This document shows positions 8,794 to 19,099 of a stretch of DNA of 44,920 nt, in pieces. Made by a program: the position numbers and the translations under genes. This DNA is from an uncultured Paraburkholderia sp. (lineage in GTDB: Bacteria; Pseudomonadota; Gammaproteobacteria; Burkholderiales; Burkholderiaceae), in contig CALNWS010000037.1 in the NCBI GenBank assembly GCA_940747215.1, forward strand, positions 1 to 44,920. Direction: 5' to 3'. The notes under the pieces are model-generated. The model worked only from the letters and a program-made list of their open reading frames with translations, searched no databases and had not been told where the DNA came from. The stretch's first letter is position 1, and every line of letters begins with the position of its first letter.

Positions 8794-8823
8794 TTTACAT
8801 GCATTCGTGGATGTATATATAAT
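8794..8823 (+). promoter_or_regulatory. bpeA promoter covered by an AcrR-like operator
   Basis: TTTACA (8794-8799) and TATAAT (8818-8823), 18 bp apart, form a strong sigma-70 promoter. The 24 bp at 8796-8819 (TACATGCATT, CGTG, GATGTATATA) match the known E. coli AcrR operator pattern TACATACATT-TGTG-AATGTATGTA at most positions. A repressor bound there would block polymerase directly. The resulting transcript would have a leader of about 270 bases before bpeA. The rest of 8662-9102 holds no gene. Confidence 0.75.
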
Positions 8824-9102
8824 AGCATCCCACGATCGGATAACCCAAGCCGTGACGACCGATTAATATCCGTCACTGTTGCCTTTCAAAACGCTCTTGC
8901 GTCGCGCCGGGACGGGCGGCGCCGTGCGGCATTTCCTCGGTTTGGCGCGTTTGCTCAGGATGTCCCGCAGGTTTGGCATACACACATACACATACATCCA
9001 CTGGGCTATCGGTCTGGCGTCGCAAGACGCATGTGTGCGCTGTCGTCCCCGGGGTAGGGATGCGGGCACTTTTTCTTCTCAGTCTTTGACAGAGGTCACT
9101 CC

Positions 9103-10338
9103 ATGCGCGTCGAACGAGTTCCATTCCGCTTAATCAGCACCGCGACGGCTGCCATATTGCTGGCAGCATGCGGACCAAAACAATCTGCCCCGCCGCAACA
9201 AACGCCCGAAGTTGGCGTCGTGACTGTCCAGCCGACAGCCGTTCCCGTCGTCACCGAACTGCCTGGCCGCACCAGCGCGTTCCTCGTCGCGCAAGTGCGC
9301 GCGCGGGTCGACGGTATCGTGCTGCGCCGCGAATTCACGGAAGGCGATCAGGTCAAGGCCGGTCAGCGTCTTTACAAGATCGATCCGGCGCCGTACATCG
9401 CCGCGTTGAACAACGCGAAGGCGTCGCTCGCGAAGGCACAGGCCAATCTCGCTTCTACCACCGCGCAAGCGAACCGCTACAAGGTGCTCGTGGCCGCGAA
9501 CGCGGTCAGCAAGCAGGACTACGACAACGCGGTCGCCTCCGAAGGCCAGGCCGCGGCGGACGTCGCGGCCGGCAAGGCAGCGATCGATACGGCGCAGATC
9601 AACCTAGGCTACACGGACGTCACGTCGCCCGTCAGCGGTCAGATCGGCATCTCGCAGGTCACGCCGGGCGCTTACGTGCAAGCCAGCGCCGCCACGCTGA
9701 TGGCAACGGTCCAGCAACTCGACCCGGTCTACGTCGACCTTGTGCAACCGAGCCTCGACGGCCTGAAACTACGCCGCGACGTGCAGGAAGGCCGTCTGAA
9801 AACCACCGGCCCGAACGCCGCCAAGGTTTCGCTGATTCTCGAAGACGGCCGCACCTACTCGGAGCAGGGCAAGCTGCAGTTCACCGACGTGACGGTCGAC
9901 CAAGGCACCGGTTCGGTCACCATCCGCGCGATCTTCAAGAATGCGGACAAGGTGCTGCTGCCGGGCATGTTCGTGCGCGCGAAGATCCAGGAAGGCGTCA
10001 ACGAGAACGCGCTCGTCGTGTCGCAAGTGGGCATCACGCACGACCAGAAGGGTCAGCCGACTGCGCTCGTCGTCGGTAACGACAACAAGGTCGCGTTGCG
10101 TCAACTCGTGACGTCCGGCACGTACGGTTCGAGCTGGGTGGTCAAGAGCGGCCTGAAGGCCGGCGACCGCGTGATCGTTCAGGGCACGGACAAGGCGAAG
10201 CCGGGCATGGAAGTCAAGCCGGTTGCCGCGCAACTTACCGCCACACCCGCTTCCGACGCCGCTGCTCAGGGTGCGCTGGCCGCCAGCGGTGCTGCGCAGA
10301 CGGCTCAACCCGCCTCTGCTGCATCGGGCGCGCAATAA
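9103..10338 (+). CDS. bpeA: RND efflux periplasmic adaptor (membrane fusion) lipoprotein
   Basis: The intact 411-residue adaptor joins the inner-membrane RND pump to its outer-membrane channel. A lipoprotein signal ends at the lipobox LLAAC (Cys 23). The barrel-sandwich hybrid halves appear as VRARVDGIVLRREFTEGDQVKAGQRLYKID and YTDVTSPVSGQIGISQVTPGAYV, flanking an alpha-hairpin rich in Ala, Lys and Gln. The C-terminal tail is Ala-rich. It belongs to the AcrA/MexA/BpeA group. ATG 9103 is the first gene of the bpeA-bpeB-oprB operon, with 15 bp to the next start. Confidence 0.92.
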   Translation: MRVERVPFRLISTATAAILLAACGPKQSAPPQQTPEVGVVTVQPTAVPVVTELPGRTSAFLVAQVRARVDGIVLRREFTEGDQVKAGQRLYKIDPAPYIAALNNAKASLAKAQANLASTTAQANRYKVLVAANAVSKQDYDNAVASEGQAAADVAAGKAAIDTAQINLGYTDVTSPVSGQIGISQVTPGAYVQASAATLMATVQQLDPVYVDLVQPSLDGLKLRRDVQEGRLKTTGPNAAKVSLILEDGRTYSEQGKLQFTDVTVDQGTGSVTIRAIFKNADKVLLPGMFVRAKIQEGVNENALVVSQVGITHDQKGQPTALVVGNDNKVALRQLVTSGTYGSSWVVKSGLKAGDRVIVQGTDKAKPGMEVKPVAAQLTATPASDAAAQGALAASGAAQTAQPASAASGAQ

Positions 10339-10353
10339 CAGGAAGCCCGCCAC

Positions 10354-13300
10354 ATGGCAAAGTTCTTTATTGATCGCCCGATTTTTGCGTGGGTGATCGC
10401 CATTATTCTGATGCTCGCGGGTATCGCGTCGGTCTTTACGTTGCCGATCGCGCAGTACCCGACCATCGCACCGCCGGCTGTGCAGATCAGCGCAACGTAC
10501 CCGGGAGCATCGGCGAAAACGGGTGAAAACACCGTCACGCAGGTGATCGAGCAGCAGATGAGTGGTCTCGACCACTTGCTGTATTTGTCGTCGACTTCGG
10601 ACGACTCCGGTACGGCAACCATCACGCTGACGTTCGCAGCCGGCACCAACCCTGACATCGCGCAGGTCCAGGTGCAGAACAAGCTGCAGCTCGCCACGCC
10701 GCTGCTGCCGCAAGCCGTGCAGCAGCTCGGTACGAAGGTCACGAAGTCGAGCAGCAGCTTCCTGCTGGTCATGGCGTTCGTGTCCGAAGACGGCAGCATG
10801 AGCAAGTATGACCTGGCGAACTACGTTGCGTCGAACATTCAGGATCCGGTCAGCCGTATCGACGGCGTGGGCACGGTGACGCTGTTCGGCTCGCAGTACG
10901 CCATGCGGATCTGGCTGGACGCGACCAAGCTCACGAACTTCGGCCTGACGCCGGTGGACGTGGAAACCGCGTTGCAGGCGCAGAACGTTCAGGTCGCGGG
11001 CGGTTCGCTCGGCGGCACGCCGTCGGTGCCGGGTCAGGTTCTCCAGGCCACCATCACAGAGGCTACGCTGCTGAACACGCCTGAACAGTTCGGCAACATC
11101 CTGCTGAAGGTGAACCCGGACGGTTCGCAGGTCCGTATCAAGGACGTCGGCCATGTCGAACTCGGCGGTGAAAACTACAATTTCGACACGAAGTACAACG
11201 CCCAGCCTACGGCAGGCCTCGGTATTCAGCTCGCCACGGGCGCCAACGCACTGGCTACGGCCAAGGCGGTGCGCGCGAAGGTCGCCGAACTGTCGAAGTA
11301 CTTCCCGCACGGTCTCGTCGTGCAGTACCCGTACGACACCACGCCGTTCGTGCGTCTGTCGATCGAGGAAGTGGTCAAGACGCTGCTCGAAAGTATCGTG
11401 CTGGTGTTCCTGGTCATGTACCTGTTCCTGCAGAACCTGCGTGCCACGCTGATCCCGACGATCGCCGTGCCGGTGGTGCTGCTGGGCACGTTCGCGATCA
11501 TGGGTCTCGTCGGCTTCTCGATCAACACGCTGTCCATGTTCGGCCTCGTGCTCGCAATCGGTCTGCTGGTGGACGATGCGATCGTGGTGGTGGAAAACGT
11601 CGAGCGGGTGATGCAGGAGGAGGGTCTATCGCCTCGGGAAGCGACCCGCAAGGCAATGGACCAGATTACCGGCGCGCTGGTGGGCGTCGCGCTCGTGCTG
11701 TCGGCGGTGTTCGTGCCGGTGGCATTCTCGGGCGGTTCGGTCGGGGCTATTTACCGGCAGTTCTCGCTGACTATCGTGGTGGCCATGGTGCTGTCCGTGC
11801 TCGTCGCATTGATTCTGACGCCGGCGTTGTGCGCGACGATCCTGAAACCGATCGAGAAGGGTCACGAGGAAAAAACCACGGGCTTCTTCGGCTGGTTCAA
11901 CCGCACGTTCAACAAGAGCCGCGACAAGTACCACTCGGGTGTTCACCACGTGATCAAGCGCTCGGGCCGCTGGCTCATCATCTATATGATGGTGATCGTC
12001 GCGGTGGGTCTGCTGTTCGTACGCTTGCCGAAGTCGTTCCTGCCTGACGAAGACCAGGGCACGATGTTCGTGCTCGTGCAGACGCCGTCCGGCTCGACGC
12101 AGGAAACCACGGCGCGCGCGCTGAAGGACATTTCCGACTACCTGCTCAACTCCGAGAAGAGCATCGTCGAATCGACCTTCACGGTCAACGGCTTCAGCTT
12201 CGCCGGTCGCGGCCAGAACGCGGGTCTCGTGTTCGTGCGGATGAAGGACTACGCCGAACGTCAGCATTCGGACCAGAAGGTTCAGGCGCTGGTGGGCCGT
12301 CTCTTCATGCACTTCGGCAGCTACAAGAACGCGCTGGTGTATCCGGTGAATCCGCCGTCGATTCCTGAACTCGGCACGGCCGCGGGCTTCGACTTCAAAC
12401 TGCAGGATCGTGCGGGCGTGGGCCACGAGAAGCTGATGGAAGCACGTAACATGCTGCTCGGCATGGCTTCGAAAGATCCGACGCTGGCTCAGGTGCGTCC
12501 TAACGGCCTGAACGATACGCCGCAGTTCAAGGTGAACATCGACCACGAGAAGGCTTCGGCGCTCGGCGTGTCGTTGTCGGCGATCGACCAGACGTTCTCG
12601 ATCGCATGGGCGTCGCAGTACGTGAACAACTTCCTCGACACCGACGGCCGAATCAAGAAGGTCTATCTGCAGGGCGATGCACCGTTCCGCATGAAGCCGG
12701 AAGATCTGAACGCGTGGTACGTGCGCAATACGGTGGGTGGCATGGTGCCGTTCTCTTCGTTCGCAAGCGGTCAGTGGACGTACGGTTCGCCGAAGCTCGA
12801 GCGCTACAACGGTATTTCCGCGTTAGAAATCCAGGGTGCGGCGGCACCGGGCAAGTCGACCGGTCAGGCGATGACGGCGATGGAAGCACTCGTGGCGAAG
12901 CTGCCGGCGGGTATCGGTTACGAGTGGACGGGTCTGTCGCTGCAGGAGCGTCAGTCGGGTTCGCAGGCACCGATTCTGTACGGCATCTCGATCCTCGTCG
13001 TGTTCCTCTGTCTCGCGGCGCTGTATGAAAGCTGGTCGATCCCGTTCTCGGTAATCATGGTGGTGCCGCTCGGCGTGATCGGCGCACTGCTGGCCGCAAC
13101 GCTGCGCGGGCTTGAGAACGACGTGTTCTTCCAGGTGGGTCTGTTGACGACCGTGGGTCTGTCGGCGAAGAACGCGATTCTGATCGTGGAATTCGCCCAC
13201 GAGTTGCAGCAGGGTGAAGGCATGGGGCCGGTCGAGGCTGCACTGGAAGCAGCGCGTCTGCGGTTGCGCCCGATTCTGATGACCTCGCTCGCGTTTATTC

Positions 13301-13563
13301 TCGGCGTGATGCCGCTCGCGATCAGTAACGGCGCGGGTTCGGCAAGCCAGCACGCAATCGGTACGGGCGTGATCGGCGGTATGTTGACGGCGACCTTCCT
13401 CGCGATTTTCACGATCCCGATGTTCTTCGTCGTGATTCGCGCGAAGTTCGGTGGCGAGAAGGAAGATCCGGACGCGGCGTTCGAACTTTCCAATCAGCTT
13501 CATCCGCACGATCCGCAAGGTGGTGCGTCGGGCGATAACGGCTCGGGCAAGGACGGACATTGA
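10354..13563 (+). CDS. bpeB: RND multidrug efflux transporter
   Basis: The intact protein has 1069 residues, the normal length for hydrophobe/amphiphile efflux RND pumps. It starts [23 protein letters not shown], the classic first helix. The proton-relay aspartates are in [17 protein letters not shown] (about residues 407-408). The second-half counterpart helices ([21 protein letters not shown]) carry the essential Lys. It works as a proton/drug antiporter trimer in the inner membrane. Its closest known type is BpeB/AcrB. There is no lesion in more than 3.2 kb, in contrast with neighbouring regions. The stop is one base from the oprB start. Confidence 0.95.
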   Translation: MAKFFIDRPIFAWVIAIILMLAGIASVFTLPIAQYPTIAPPAVQISATYPGASAKTGENTVTQVIEQQMSGLDHLLYLSSTSDDSGTATITLTFAAGTNPDIAQVQVQNKLQLATPLLPQAVQQLGTKVTKSSSSFLLVMAFVSEDGSMSKYDLANYVASNIQDPVSRIDGVGTVTLFGSQYAMRIWLDATKLTNFGLTPVDVETALQAQNVQVAGGSLGGTPSVPGQVLQATITEATLLNTPEQFGNILLKVNPDGSQVRIKDVGHVELGGENYNFDTKYNAQPTAGLGIQLATGANALATAKAVRAKVAELSKYFPHGLVVQYPYDTTPFVRLSIEEVVKTLLESIVLVFLVMYLFLQNLRATLIPTIAVPVVLLGTFAIMGLVGFSINTLSMFGLVLAIGLLVDDAIVVVENVERVMQEEGLSPREATRKAMDQITGALVGVALVLSAVFVPVAFSGGSVGAIYRQFSLTIVVAMVLSVLVALILTPALCATILKPIEKGHEEKTTGFFGWFNRTFNKSRDKYHSGVHHVIKRSGRWLIIYMMVIVAVGLLFVRLPKSFLPDEDQGTMFVLVQTPSGSTQETTARALKDISDYLLNSEKSIVESTFTVNGFSFAGRGQNAGLVFVRMKDYAERQHSDQKVQALVGRLFMHFGSYKNALVYPVNPPSIPELGTAAGFDFKLQDRAGVGHEKLMEARNMLLGMASKDPTLAQVRPNGLNDTPQFKVNIDHEKASALGVSLSAIDQTFSIAWASQYVNNFLDTDGRIKKVYLQGDAPFRMKPEDLNAWYVRNTVGGMVPFSSFASGQWTYGSPKLERYNGISALEIQGAAAPGKSTGQAMTAMEALVAKLPAGIGYEWTGLSLQERQSGSQAPILYGISILVVFLCLAALYESWSIPFSVIMVVPLGVIGALLAATLRGLENDVFFQVGLLTTVGLSAKNAILIVEFAHELQQGEGMGPVEAALEAARLRLRPILMTSLAFILGVMPLAISNGAGSASQHAIGTGVIGGMLTATFLAIFTIPMFFVVIRAKFGGEKEDPDAAFELSNQLHPHDPQGGASGDNGSGKDGH

Positions 13564-13564
13564 G

Positions 13565-15109
13565 ATGCAAAAACATTCTCTGATAGCAGTGGCGGTTGCG
13601 CTGTTCGCAGCGGGTTGCACGATGGCGCCGAAGTATCATCGCCCGGAGCCGCCCGTCACGAGCACGTTCCCGACCGGCGGTGTCTACGACACCCAGCCGG
13701 GCGCTACCCAGCCGGGTCAAAAGCCCGGCGCTACCGGCACCGCGCGCAGCGCGAACGGTCAGGCCGCGGCCGACATCGGCTGGTGCGATTTCTTCGTCGA
13801 TCCGCGCATGCAGCGGTTGATCGACATCGCGCTGAAGAACAACCGCGACCTGCGTGTGTCGGTGCTGAACATGCAGGCTTCGCAGGCGCAGTTCCGCATC
13901 GTTCGCGCCGGTTTGATGCCGACGCTCGACGCGGTGGCATCGCAAAGCAAGCAGCGCACGCCGAAGGATCTGTCGTTCTTCAACCAGACCATTTCGAACA
14001 CGTATTCGGTGGGTCTGAATGTCTCGTGGGAAATCGACTTCTTCGGGCGCATTCAAAGCCTGAAGGATCAGGCGTTGGCGCAGTACCTAGCCACCGCGCA
14101 GGCACGCAAGGCTGCGGAAATCGCACTGGTGTCGCAGGTCGCGAATCAGTACCTCACGGTGCTCGAACTCGACGATCTGCTCACCGTTACGCAGAACACG
14201 CTCAAGACCTCGCAGGAGTCGTATCGGATCGCGAAGCTGCAGTTCGACAACGGCACGGTTTCCGAGCTGGATCTGCGTCAGTCGCAAACGGTGGTCGAGC
14301 AGGTGGGCGCGAATCTGCAGGCGCAGGAGCGTCTGCGTTCGCAGGCTGAAAACGCGTTGGTGCTGTTGCTGGGCGAGCCGCTGCCGGGCGATCTGCCGCC
14401 GGGTCTGACGTTGAGCGACCAGACTCTCCTCACAGACATTCCGGCCGGTTTGCCGTCCGATCTGTTGACGCGTCGTCCGGACATCATGGAGGCCGAGGAG
14501 AACCTGCTCGCGGCCAACGCGAATATCGGCGTGGCGCGCGCGGCGTTCTTCCCGAAGATCTCGCTGACCGGCAGCTTCGGCACGTTGAGCCCTTCGCTCG
14601 GCGGCCTGTTCAAGCCGGGTTCGGCGGCGTGGAGCTTCGGACCGTCGATCACGTTGCCGATCTTCGAAGGCGGTCAGAACATCGCCAATCTCGATCTCGC
14701 ACATATCCAGAAGAACGTCCAGATCGCCACGTATGAAAAGGCGATCCAGGCGGCCTTCCGCGAAGTGGCGGACGGCCTCGCGGCGCGCGGCACGTACGAC
14801 CAGCAGATCCAAGCGCTCGAGCGCAACACGTTTGCCGAGCAGCGCCGGCTGGATCTGTCGAATCTGCGCTATACGAACGGCGTCGACAGCTATCTGTCGG
14901 TGCTGACTGCGCAGACCGATCTGTACACGTCGCAGCAGTTGTTGATTACCGCGCGCATGGAGCGTCTGCAGAATCTGGTGACGCTGTACCAAGCGCTCGG
15001 CGGTGGCTGGATCGAGCATAACGGCGACCAGCCGCGTCCGGCCGACGCACCGGTCGACTACGGCGCGGCAAGCACGCCGGTGGCGGCTTCGGCGGCCACA
15101 GCGGGTTGA
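13565..15109 (+). CDS. oprB: Outer-membrane efflux channel lipoprotein (TolC/OprM family)
   Basis: ATG 13565 is one base after the bpeB stop (TGAGATG). The lipobox LFAAGC places the lipidated Cys at residue 18. A repetitive Pro/Gly stretch (QPGATQPGQKPGATG) follows, then two outer membrane efflux protein repeats with long alpha-helices, including DLRVSVLNMQASQAQFRIVRAGLMP and NLRYTNGVDSYLSVLTAQTDLY. It forms the trimeric exit duct of the BpeAB pump. The gene is intact, 514 residues, and ends before a strong terminator. Confidence 0.93.
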   Translation: MQKHSLIAVAVALFAAGCTMAPKYHRPEPPVTSTFPTGGVYDTQPGATQPGQKPGATGTARSANGQAAADIGWCDFFVDPRMQRLIDIALKNNRDLRVSVLNMQASQAQFRIVRAGLMPTLDAVASQSKQRTPKDLSFFNQTISNTYSVGLNVSWEIDFFGRIQSLKDQALAQYLATAQARKAAEIALVSQVANQYLTVLELDDLLTVTQNTLKTSQESYRIAKLQFDNGTVSELDLRQSQTVVEQVGANLQAQERLRSQAENALVLLLGEPLPGDLPPGLTLSDQTLLTDIPAGLPSDLLTRRPDIMEAEENLLAANANIGVARAAFFPKISLTGSFGTLSPSLGGLFKPGSAAWSFGPSITLPIFEGGQNIANLDLAHIQKNVQIATYEKAIQAAFREVADGLAARGTYDQQIQALERNTFAEQRRLDLSNLRYTNGVDSYLSVLTAQTDLYTSQQLLITARMERLQNLVTLYQALGGGWIEHNGDQPRPADAPVDYGAASTPVAASAATAG

Positions 15110-15175
15110 GTCGTGCTGTGGGTCGTGGCGGTCGGGCGTTAAGACGAAGCGGCTTGCTGGGAAACCGATGTGATG

Positions 15176-15214
15176 TAAAAAGCCCCTTGGAACTCTGTCC
15201 AAGGGGCTTTTTCT
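15176..15214 (+). terminator. Rho-independent terminator of the efflux operon
   Basis: AAAAAGCCCCTTGG pairs with CCAAGGGGCTTTTT over a loop of eight bases. It combines a GC-rich stem and a T-run directly after oprB, and the A-run on the other side lets it also serve the convergent Fic gene. Confidence 0.93.
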
Positions 15215-15226
15215 TGAGGTATGGGG

Positions 15227-16109
15227 TCAGGCTTCGGTTGCTGGTGCCCATCCTGGAATGTTCAGGTAATAGCGTGTCGAACGACCGGCACCGACCTTGA
15301 TCAACAAGCCCATGTCTTCGAGTTCGATCAGTTCGCGCGATGCCGTGGCCCGCGAGGTACCGCCGATGCTTTCGTACTTGCGCGTGCTCATGCCCTCTTC
15401 GAAGCCATTCGGACCGGCATCGAATAGAACGTTGATGACATTGCGCTGCCACGTCGTCAGCGCTTTGTCCTGATGGGTGCGCCAGAAAAGGGCTTTGCCG
15501 AGCGCGGCATCCACGGCGCTGGACGCCAGATTGTCGTGCTCGGTGTCGGCATTGAACCAAACCAGGAACGTTTGCATGTCGACCGGCACACGGGCGGAAG
15601 GCGGAGCTTCGTAGTGCACTTTCTCGCGGCCGACATGGCCGCTGACGATCTGCATCGGCTCTGCATGCTGCCGGTAGGCGTCAACGAGAAGCTTGACCAT
15701 ACCCGAATAACCGGTAGGGAAGAGCGCAGCCTGCCACTCGCACAGGCGCTCATGGGTGAGGGCGCGTCTCGTTTTCGCACGGCGTCGTCCATGATGTCGA
15801 GCAGGCCTTCGACGTTGCGGGGCGCGTTGGGGCCGTTCTGATCTCCGACACCTAGCCGCCTCGCCACGGACGAGCGCACGGCACCGAGGTCGATGCGTTC
15901 GCCCTCGATCGCTGTTGTCGCGATCGCATCCTGGTCCAGGCCTCGGCGGCCATTTCGAGCCGCTCTTCGAAGCCCACACTCGCGAGCTTTCCTTCGAGCA
16001 CGCCTTGCGCCCGATGCGCGCGAGCCAGTTCTCCGCCCACGCGAACAGCGTCGTAGTGCATGGTTGGCCAGTTGTGGGCTTGCCAGATCAGTGATTGAGT
16101 CTGTGGCAT
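15227..16109 (-). pseudogene. Fic-family protein with the catalytic Fic loop deleted
   Basis: Fic proteins transfer AMP to target proteins. From ATG 16109 the N-terminus reads MPQTQSLIWQAHNWPTMHYD, matching Fic proteins with a DUF4172-type start. It contains the inhibitory helix motif TTAIEGE near 15905. The middle (LTHERLCEWQAALFPTGYSGM, VHYEAPPSARVPVDMQTFLVWF) is recognisable. After WFNADTEHDN the sequence jumps to LASSAVDAALGKALFW, so the HPFxDGNGR catalytic loop and about 70 residues around it are missing. A C-terminal winged helix (YESIGGTSRATASRELIELEDMGLL) remains. Two frameshifts (near 15940 and 15780) add to the damage. The product could not be a Fic enzyme. Confidence 0.85.
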
Positions 16110-16140
16110 CGCAATGTTTGGCGTGTGAGTTGATTGATTA

Positions 16141-16195
16141 AGTATAGCCTATGAGTCGATTAATCTTTTAATCGACTCAAAAACTGAGTCGATTA
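16141..16195 (-). promoter_or_regulatory. Promoter and palindromic operator upstream of the Fic gene
   Basis: TGAGTCGATTAA (16152-16163) is perfectly inverted at 16168-16179 with a 4-base centre, and a third copy of the half-site TGAGTCGATTA lies at 16185-16195. On the minus strand a good -10 (TATACT, 16146-16141) sits just downstream, so the palindrome covers the -35 region. This fits an operator, possibly for the winged-helix domain of the Fic protein itself. The island is AT-rich compared with its surroundings. Confidence 0.65.
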
Positions 16196-16230
16196 GCGCG
16201 ACAGCCCGAGAAGCCAACCGGATACACCAA

Positions 16231-16270
16231 AGAAAAACCCTTGCAGACCGAAGTCCTGCAAGGGGCTTTA
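16231..16270 (-). terminator. Rho-independent terminator of the NCS2 permease gene
   Basis: On the minus strand, AGCCCCTTGCAGG and CTGCAAGGGTTTTTC form an imperfect stem followed by a T-run. It lies about 55 bp after the permease stop codon. Confidence 0.8.
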
Positions 16271-16324
16271 GATGCGCAAACTACCAAGCCGATTAATCCA
16301 CCAACCGGCCGCTCCGAACGCAAC

Positions 16325-17609
16325 TCAATGCAGATCCGCCGCGCGCAGCATCTCGTCGCGCTGCGGTTCGTTGCTGCCACGGCCGTCGAAATCGTGACCG
16401 GTCTTACGGATTTCGCACTGTGCCTTCTTTTCGTTCTTCACGCCGTTGAAGATTAGGTTCAGTACCACCGCCGACACCGACGCCAGCAGAATCCCGCTAT
16501 GCAGCAGCGGAGTAAGCGCAGGCGGCAGTTGCGAGAAGAAGTACGGCGACACCACCGGCACGAGGCCCATGCCGATACTCACGGCAACGATGAAGAGATT
16601 GTGGTTCTTCACGAAGTCGACCTTCGAGAGCACCTTGATGCCGTTCGCCGCGACCATGTCGAACATCACGATGCCTGCACCGCCGAGCACGAAGGCCGGT
16701 ACCGAGGCGACCACTTGCGCCATCTTCGGGAACAAGCCGAGCAGCACCAGAATTACGCTGCCCATCGCACAGACGAAGCGGCTCTTCACGCCCGTCACGC
16801 CGATCAGGCCAACGTTATGCGAGAACGACGTATGCGGGAACGAGTTGAAGATGCCGCCGATCAGCGTGCCGAGACCGTCCACGCGCAAGCCGCGCACCAG
16901 CGCTTTCTGATCGACCGGACGCTCCACCATGTCGCCGACCGCGAGGAACATGCCGGTCGATTCGATGAACGTGACGAACATTACGGTGACCATCGTCGCG
17001 ATCGAGAGCGGATCGAAATGCGGCAAACCGAACTGGAACGGCATCACGAAGCCGGCCACGATGCCGAGCGGCACCGAAATGTTGGCGAGAAAGCCCTTGG
17101 CGAACTTGTTGATCAACAGAATCAGCGTCAGGACGACGAGCGACAGGCCGAGATAAATCGGATTGTCGTAATCGGGATTGCCGACGCCGCCCGCTGTCCA
17201 GTTGATGCCGACTTCCATCAGCGAAAGTCCGATCACCGAGATCACCACCGGTGGGAAGAAGCGCAGCAGCTTGCCGACCACCGGCGCTAGCAGAATGCCG
17301 AGCGAGGGATTCGTGCCGATGGCAACCATCGGCACGACGGCCGCGAACGTGCAGCCCATGATGGACCGGCAGACGAATGCCGGAAATCCACAGCCCGAGT
17401 GTCTGGATCAGCGTGGCGATGCCGCGCGAGAACAGGTCGGCGCTGATCAGGAAAGCGATCTGTTCCTTCGGTAGCTTGAGCGCCGCACCGATGATCAGCG
17501 GCACGGCGACGGTGCCGGCGTACATCACCAGAACATGCTGAATGCCGAGGGTGAGCAACTGGCCTGTGGGCAGCCGCTCGTCGCACGGGTGAACCGTGTT
17601 CGATTGCAT
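16325..17609 (-). pseudogene. NCS2-family xanthine/uric acid permease, broken
   Basis: ATG 17609 (MQSNTVHPCDERLPTGQLLTLGIQHVLVMYAGT) follows GGAAAGAGA. An upstream ATG at 17627 lacks a ribosome site. The protein has many membrane helices and NCS2 signatures (FVTFIESTGMFLAVGDM, NSFPHTSFSHNVGLIGVTGV). An inserted base near 17360 shifts the frame at SGIRLPV. The sequence after IGTNPSLG seems to lack about 15 residues before ILLAPVVGKLLRFFPPVV. NCS2 proteins import purines or uracil with protons; the NxGxxxxTGV region suggests the xanthine/urate branch. The rest from 17359 to 16325 is open, but the start is cut off. Confidence 0.85.
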
Positions 17610-18197
17610 ATCGTCTCTTTCCACCATCTGGTTTTTGGGATGCCTCCAAGGTCGGGGACTAAAAAGTGCAACAAGACCGCTGGAACCCTATTCCGGCATT
17701 CCCGGCGACGATATGCGTGGGCATAATTTGAAAGCTGGATTTAAGCTTTGCGCGCGGCCCATCGGCGGACAGCCCCTTGCAGCAACGAATTCGCGCCGTC
17801 GATCCGCCGGGTCTCCAATGGTGCGATATGTGTGAGAATCAATGAGGTGTATCCGTCTCACCGCATAGTCCTGTTTTGGCGCGTCCCAAAGTGTGGCGGG
17901 GTTAACTCGTAACGCGGCCTGTTTGGGCCAATTTTGCGCACGCTTCACCGAGTGTGTTGAAGAGCGAAAAAGCCCACTGGTTTCTGTCCGTTTTTCCAAC
18001 CCGATTCGCGCGATGCCCACGCGTCGATTCAGGTCCGACCAACGCCCAACGTTCAACGGAACATGTCACATGCGGGCAATCACGTGACGCACTTTCCAAT
18101 ACGATGACCGGCCGCTTACGCTAAGGTATCGCTCGTCGCCGGGCGCGATTGCGAGGTTTCGATCCGCCGGTAGTGCTGGATTGAACTGGAGAAGAAC
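17610..18197. other. Gene-free interval between permease and hydrolase
   Basis: No credible gene in 588 bp. It contains a small inverted repeat AAAGCT (17731-17736) / AGCTTT (17744-17749) with CATAAT just before it, which might be a promoter element. The hydrolase ribosome site GGAGAAG lies at about 18188. Genes for S-formylglutathione hydrolase usually follow adhC (glutathione-dependent formaldehyde dehydrogenase). No adhC remnant was recognised here. Confidence 0.4.
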
Positions 18198-19024
18198 ATG
18201 CTTGAGCTGCTTTCGTCGCACGCCTGTCATGGCGGCGAGCAACGGATTTACCGGCACGATTCGCAGACCATCGGTCTGCCGATGCGTTTTTCGGTTTACC
18301 TGCCGCCGCAGGCTTTGCAGCCGAACGCCAACGTGCCCGCGCTGTTCTATCTCGCGGGTCTTACGTGCACGGAAGAAACCTTCCCGATCAAGTCGGGCGC
18401 GCAGCTCTTCGCCGCGCAGCAAGGCATAGCGCTGATTTCGCCGGACACGAGTCCGCGCGGTTCCGGTGTGCCGGGCGAGAGCGTGGCGCGGGCTTTTATG
18501 TCGACGCCACGCTTGAGCCGTGGGCGAAGCATTACCGCATGCCTACGTGCGCAACGAGTTGCGCGAAGCGGTGCTCGCGAATCTGCCGGTGGACGGCGCG
18601 CGGCTCGGCATCTTCGGGCATTCGATGGGTGGGCACGGCGCGTTGATGCTCGCGCTGAAGAACCCGGAGATCTATCGTTCGGCGTCGGCGTTCGCGCCGA
18701 TCGCTGCGCCCACGCGTTGCCCGTGGGGCGAGAAAGGGTTCAGCGGCTATCTGGGCGACGACCGCGAAGAGTGGAAGCAGTACGACGCAAGTGAGCTGGT
18801 CGCGAAAGCGTCACGCCAATTCGCCGCGGGGATTCTCGTGGATAGGGACTCGCGGACCAGTTTCTCGCCGAGCAACTGAATCCGGATATGTTCGAAGCCG
18901 CGTGCAAGGCGCCGGTCAGCCGCTTACGCTGCGTCGTCATGAAGGCTACGACCACGGCTATTACTTCATCTCGACGTTCATCGAGGATCACCTCGCGCAT
19001 CACGCGAGGGTGCTGCTCGGCTGA
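18198..19024 (+). pseudogene. fghA: S-formylglutathione hydrolase, frameshifted
   Basis: This esterase splits S-formylglutathione to formate and glutathione in formaldehyde detoxification. ATG 18198 follows GGAGAAG. The family features are all present but in three frames: YLAGLTCTEETFPIKSGAQ, the nucleophile Ser in GIFGHSMGGHGALM, the acid region near AGILVD, and the catalytic His in [13 protein letters not shown] before TGA 19022-19024. The first shift is near 18487, where VPGESVA loses several residues before GFYVDATLEPWAKHY. Others lie near 18545 and 18845 (CAG of VDQGLADQF has lost a base). The gene stands alone. Confidence 0.9.
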
Positions 19025-19050
19025 GGCTTGCGTTGCGGCACGATCGAAGT

Positions 19051-19082
19051 TGACGGCGGCGCGCGTGAACGCGCTGCCGTCA
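19051..19082. terminator. Hairpin between convergent genes
   Basis: TGACGGC (19051-19057) pairs with GCCGTCA (19076-19082), extended inside by further GC pairs. It lies in the short gap between the convergent fghA and znuB. There is no T-run, so termination is only likely by position. Confidence 0.45.
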
Positions 19083-19099
19083 ACGAGTCCTTGAAGCGT

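Noticed and set aside
9769..11310. 513-codon open frame on the minus strand opposite bpeA/bpeB
   Set aside because: It lies antisense to two clear efflux genes with strong codon bias. Its translation is rich in Arg/His as expected for a shadow frame, and no family or start signal is visible.
13686..13745. Repeated CAGCCGGG/GGCGCTACC units in oprB as another slippage duplication
   Set aside because: The copies are imperfect and in frame, and they encode a Pro/Gly/Thr-rich linker after the lipidated N-terminus. This looks like a natural linker and not a recent lesion.
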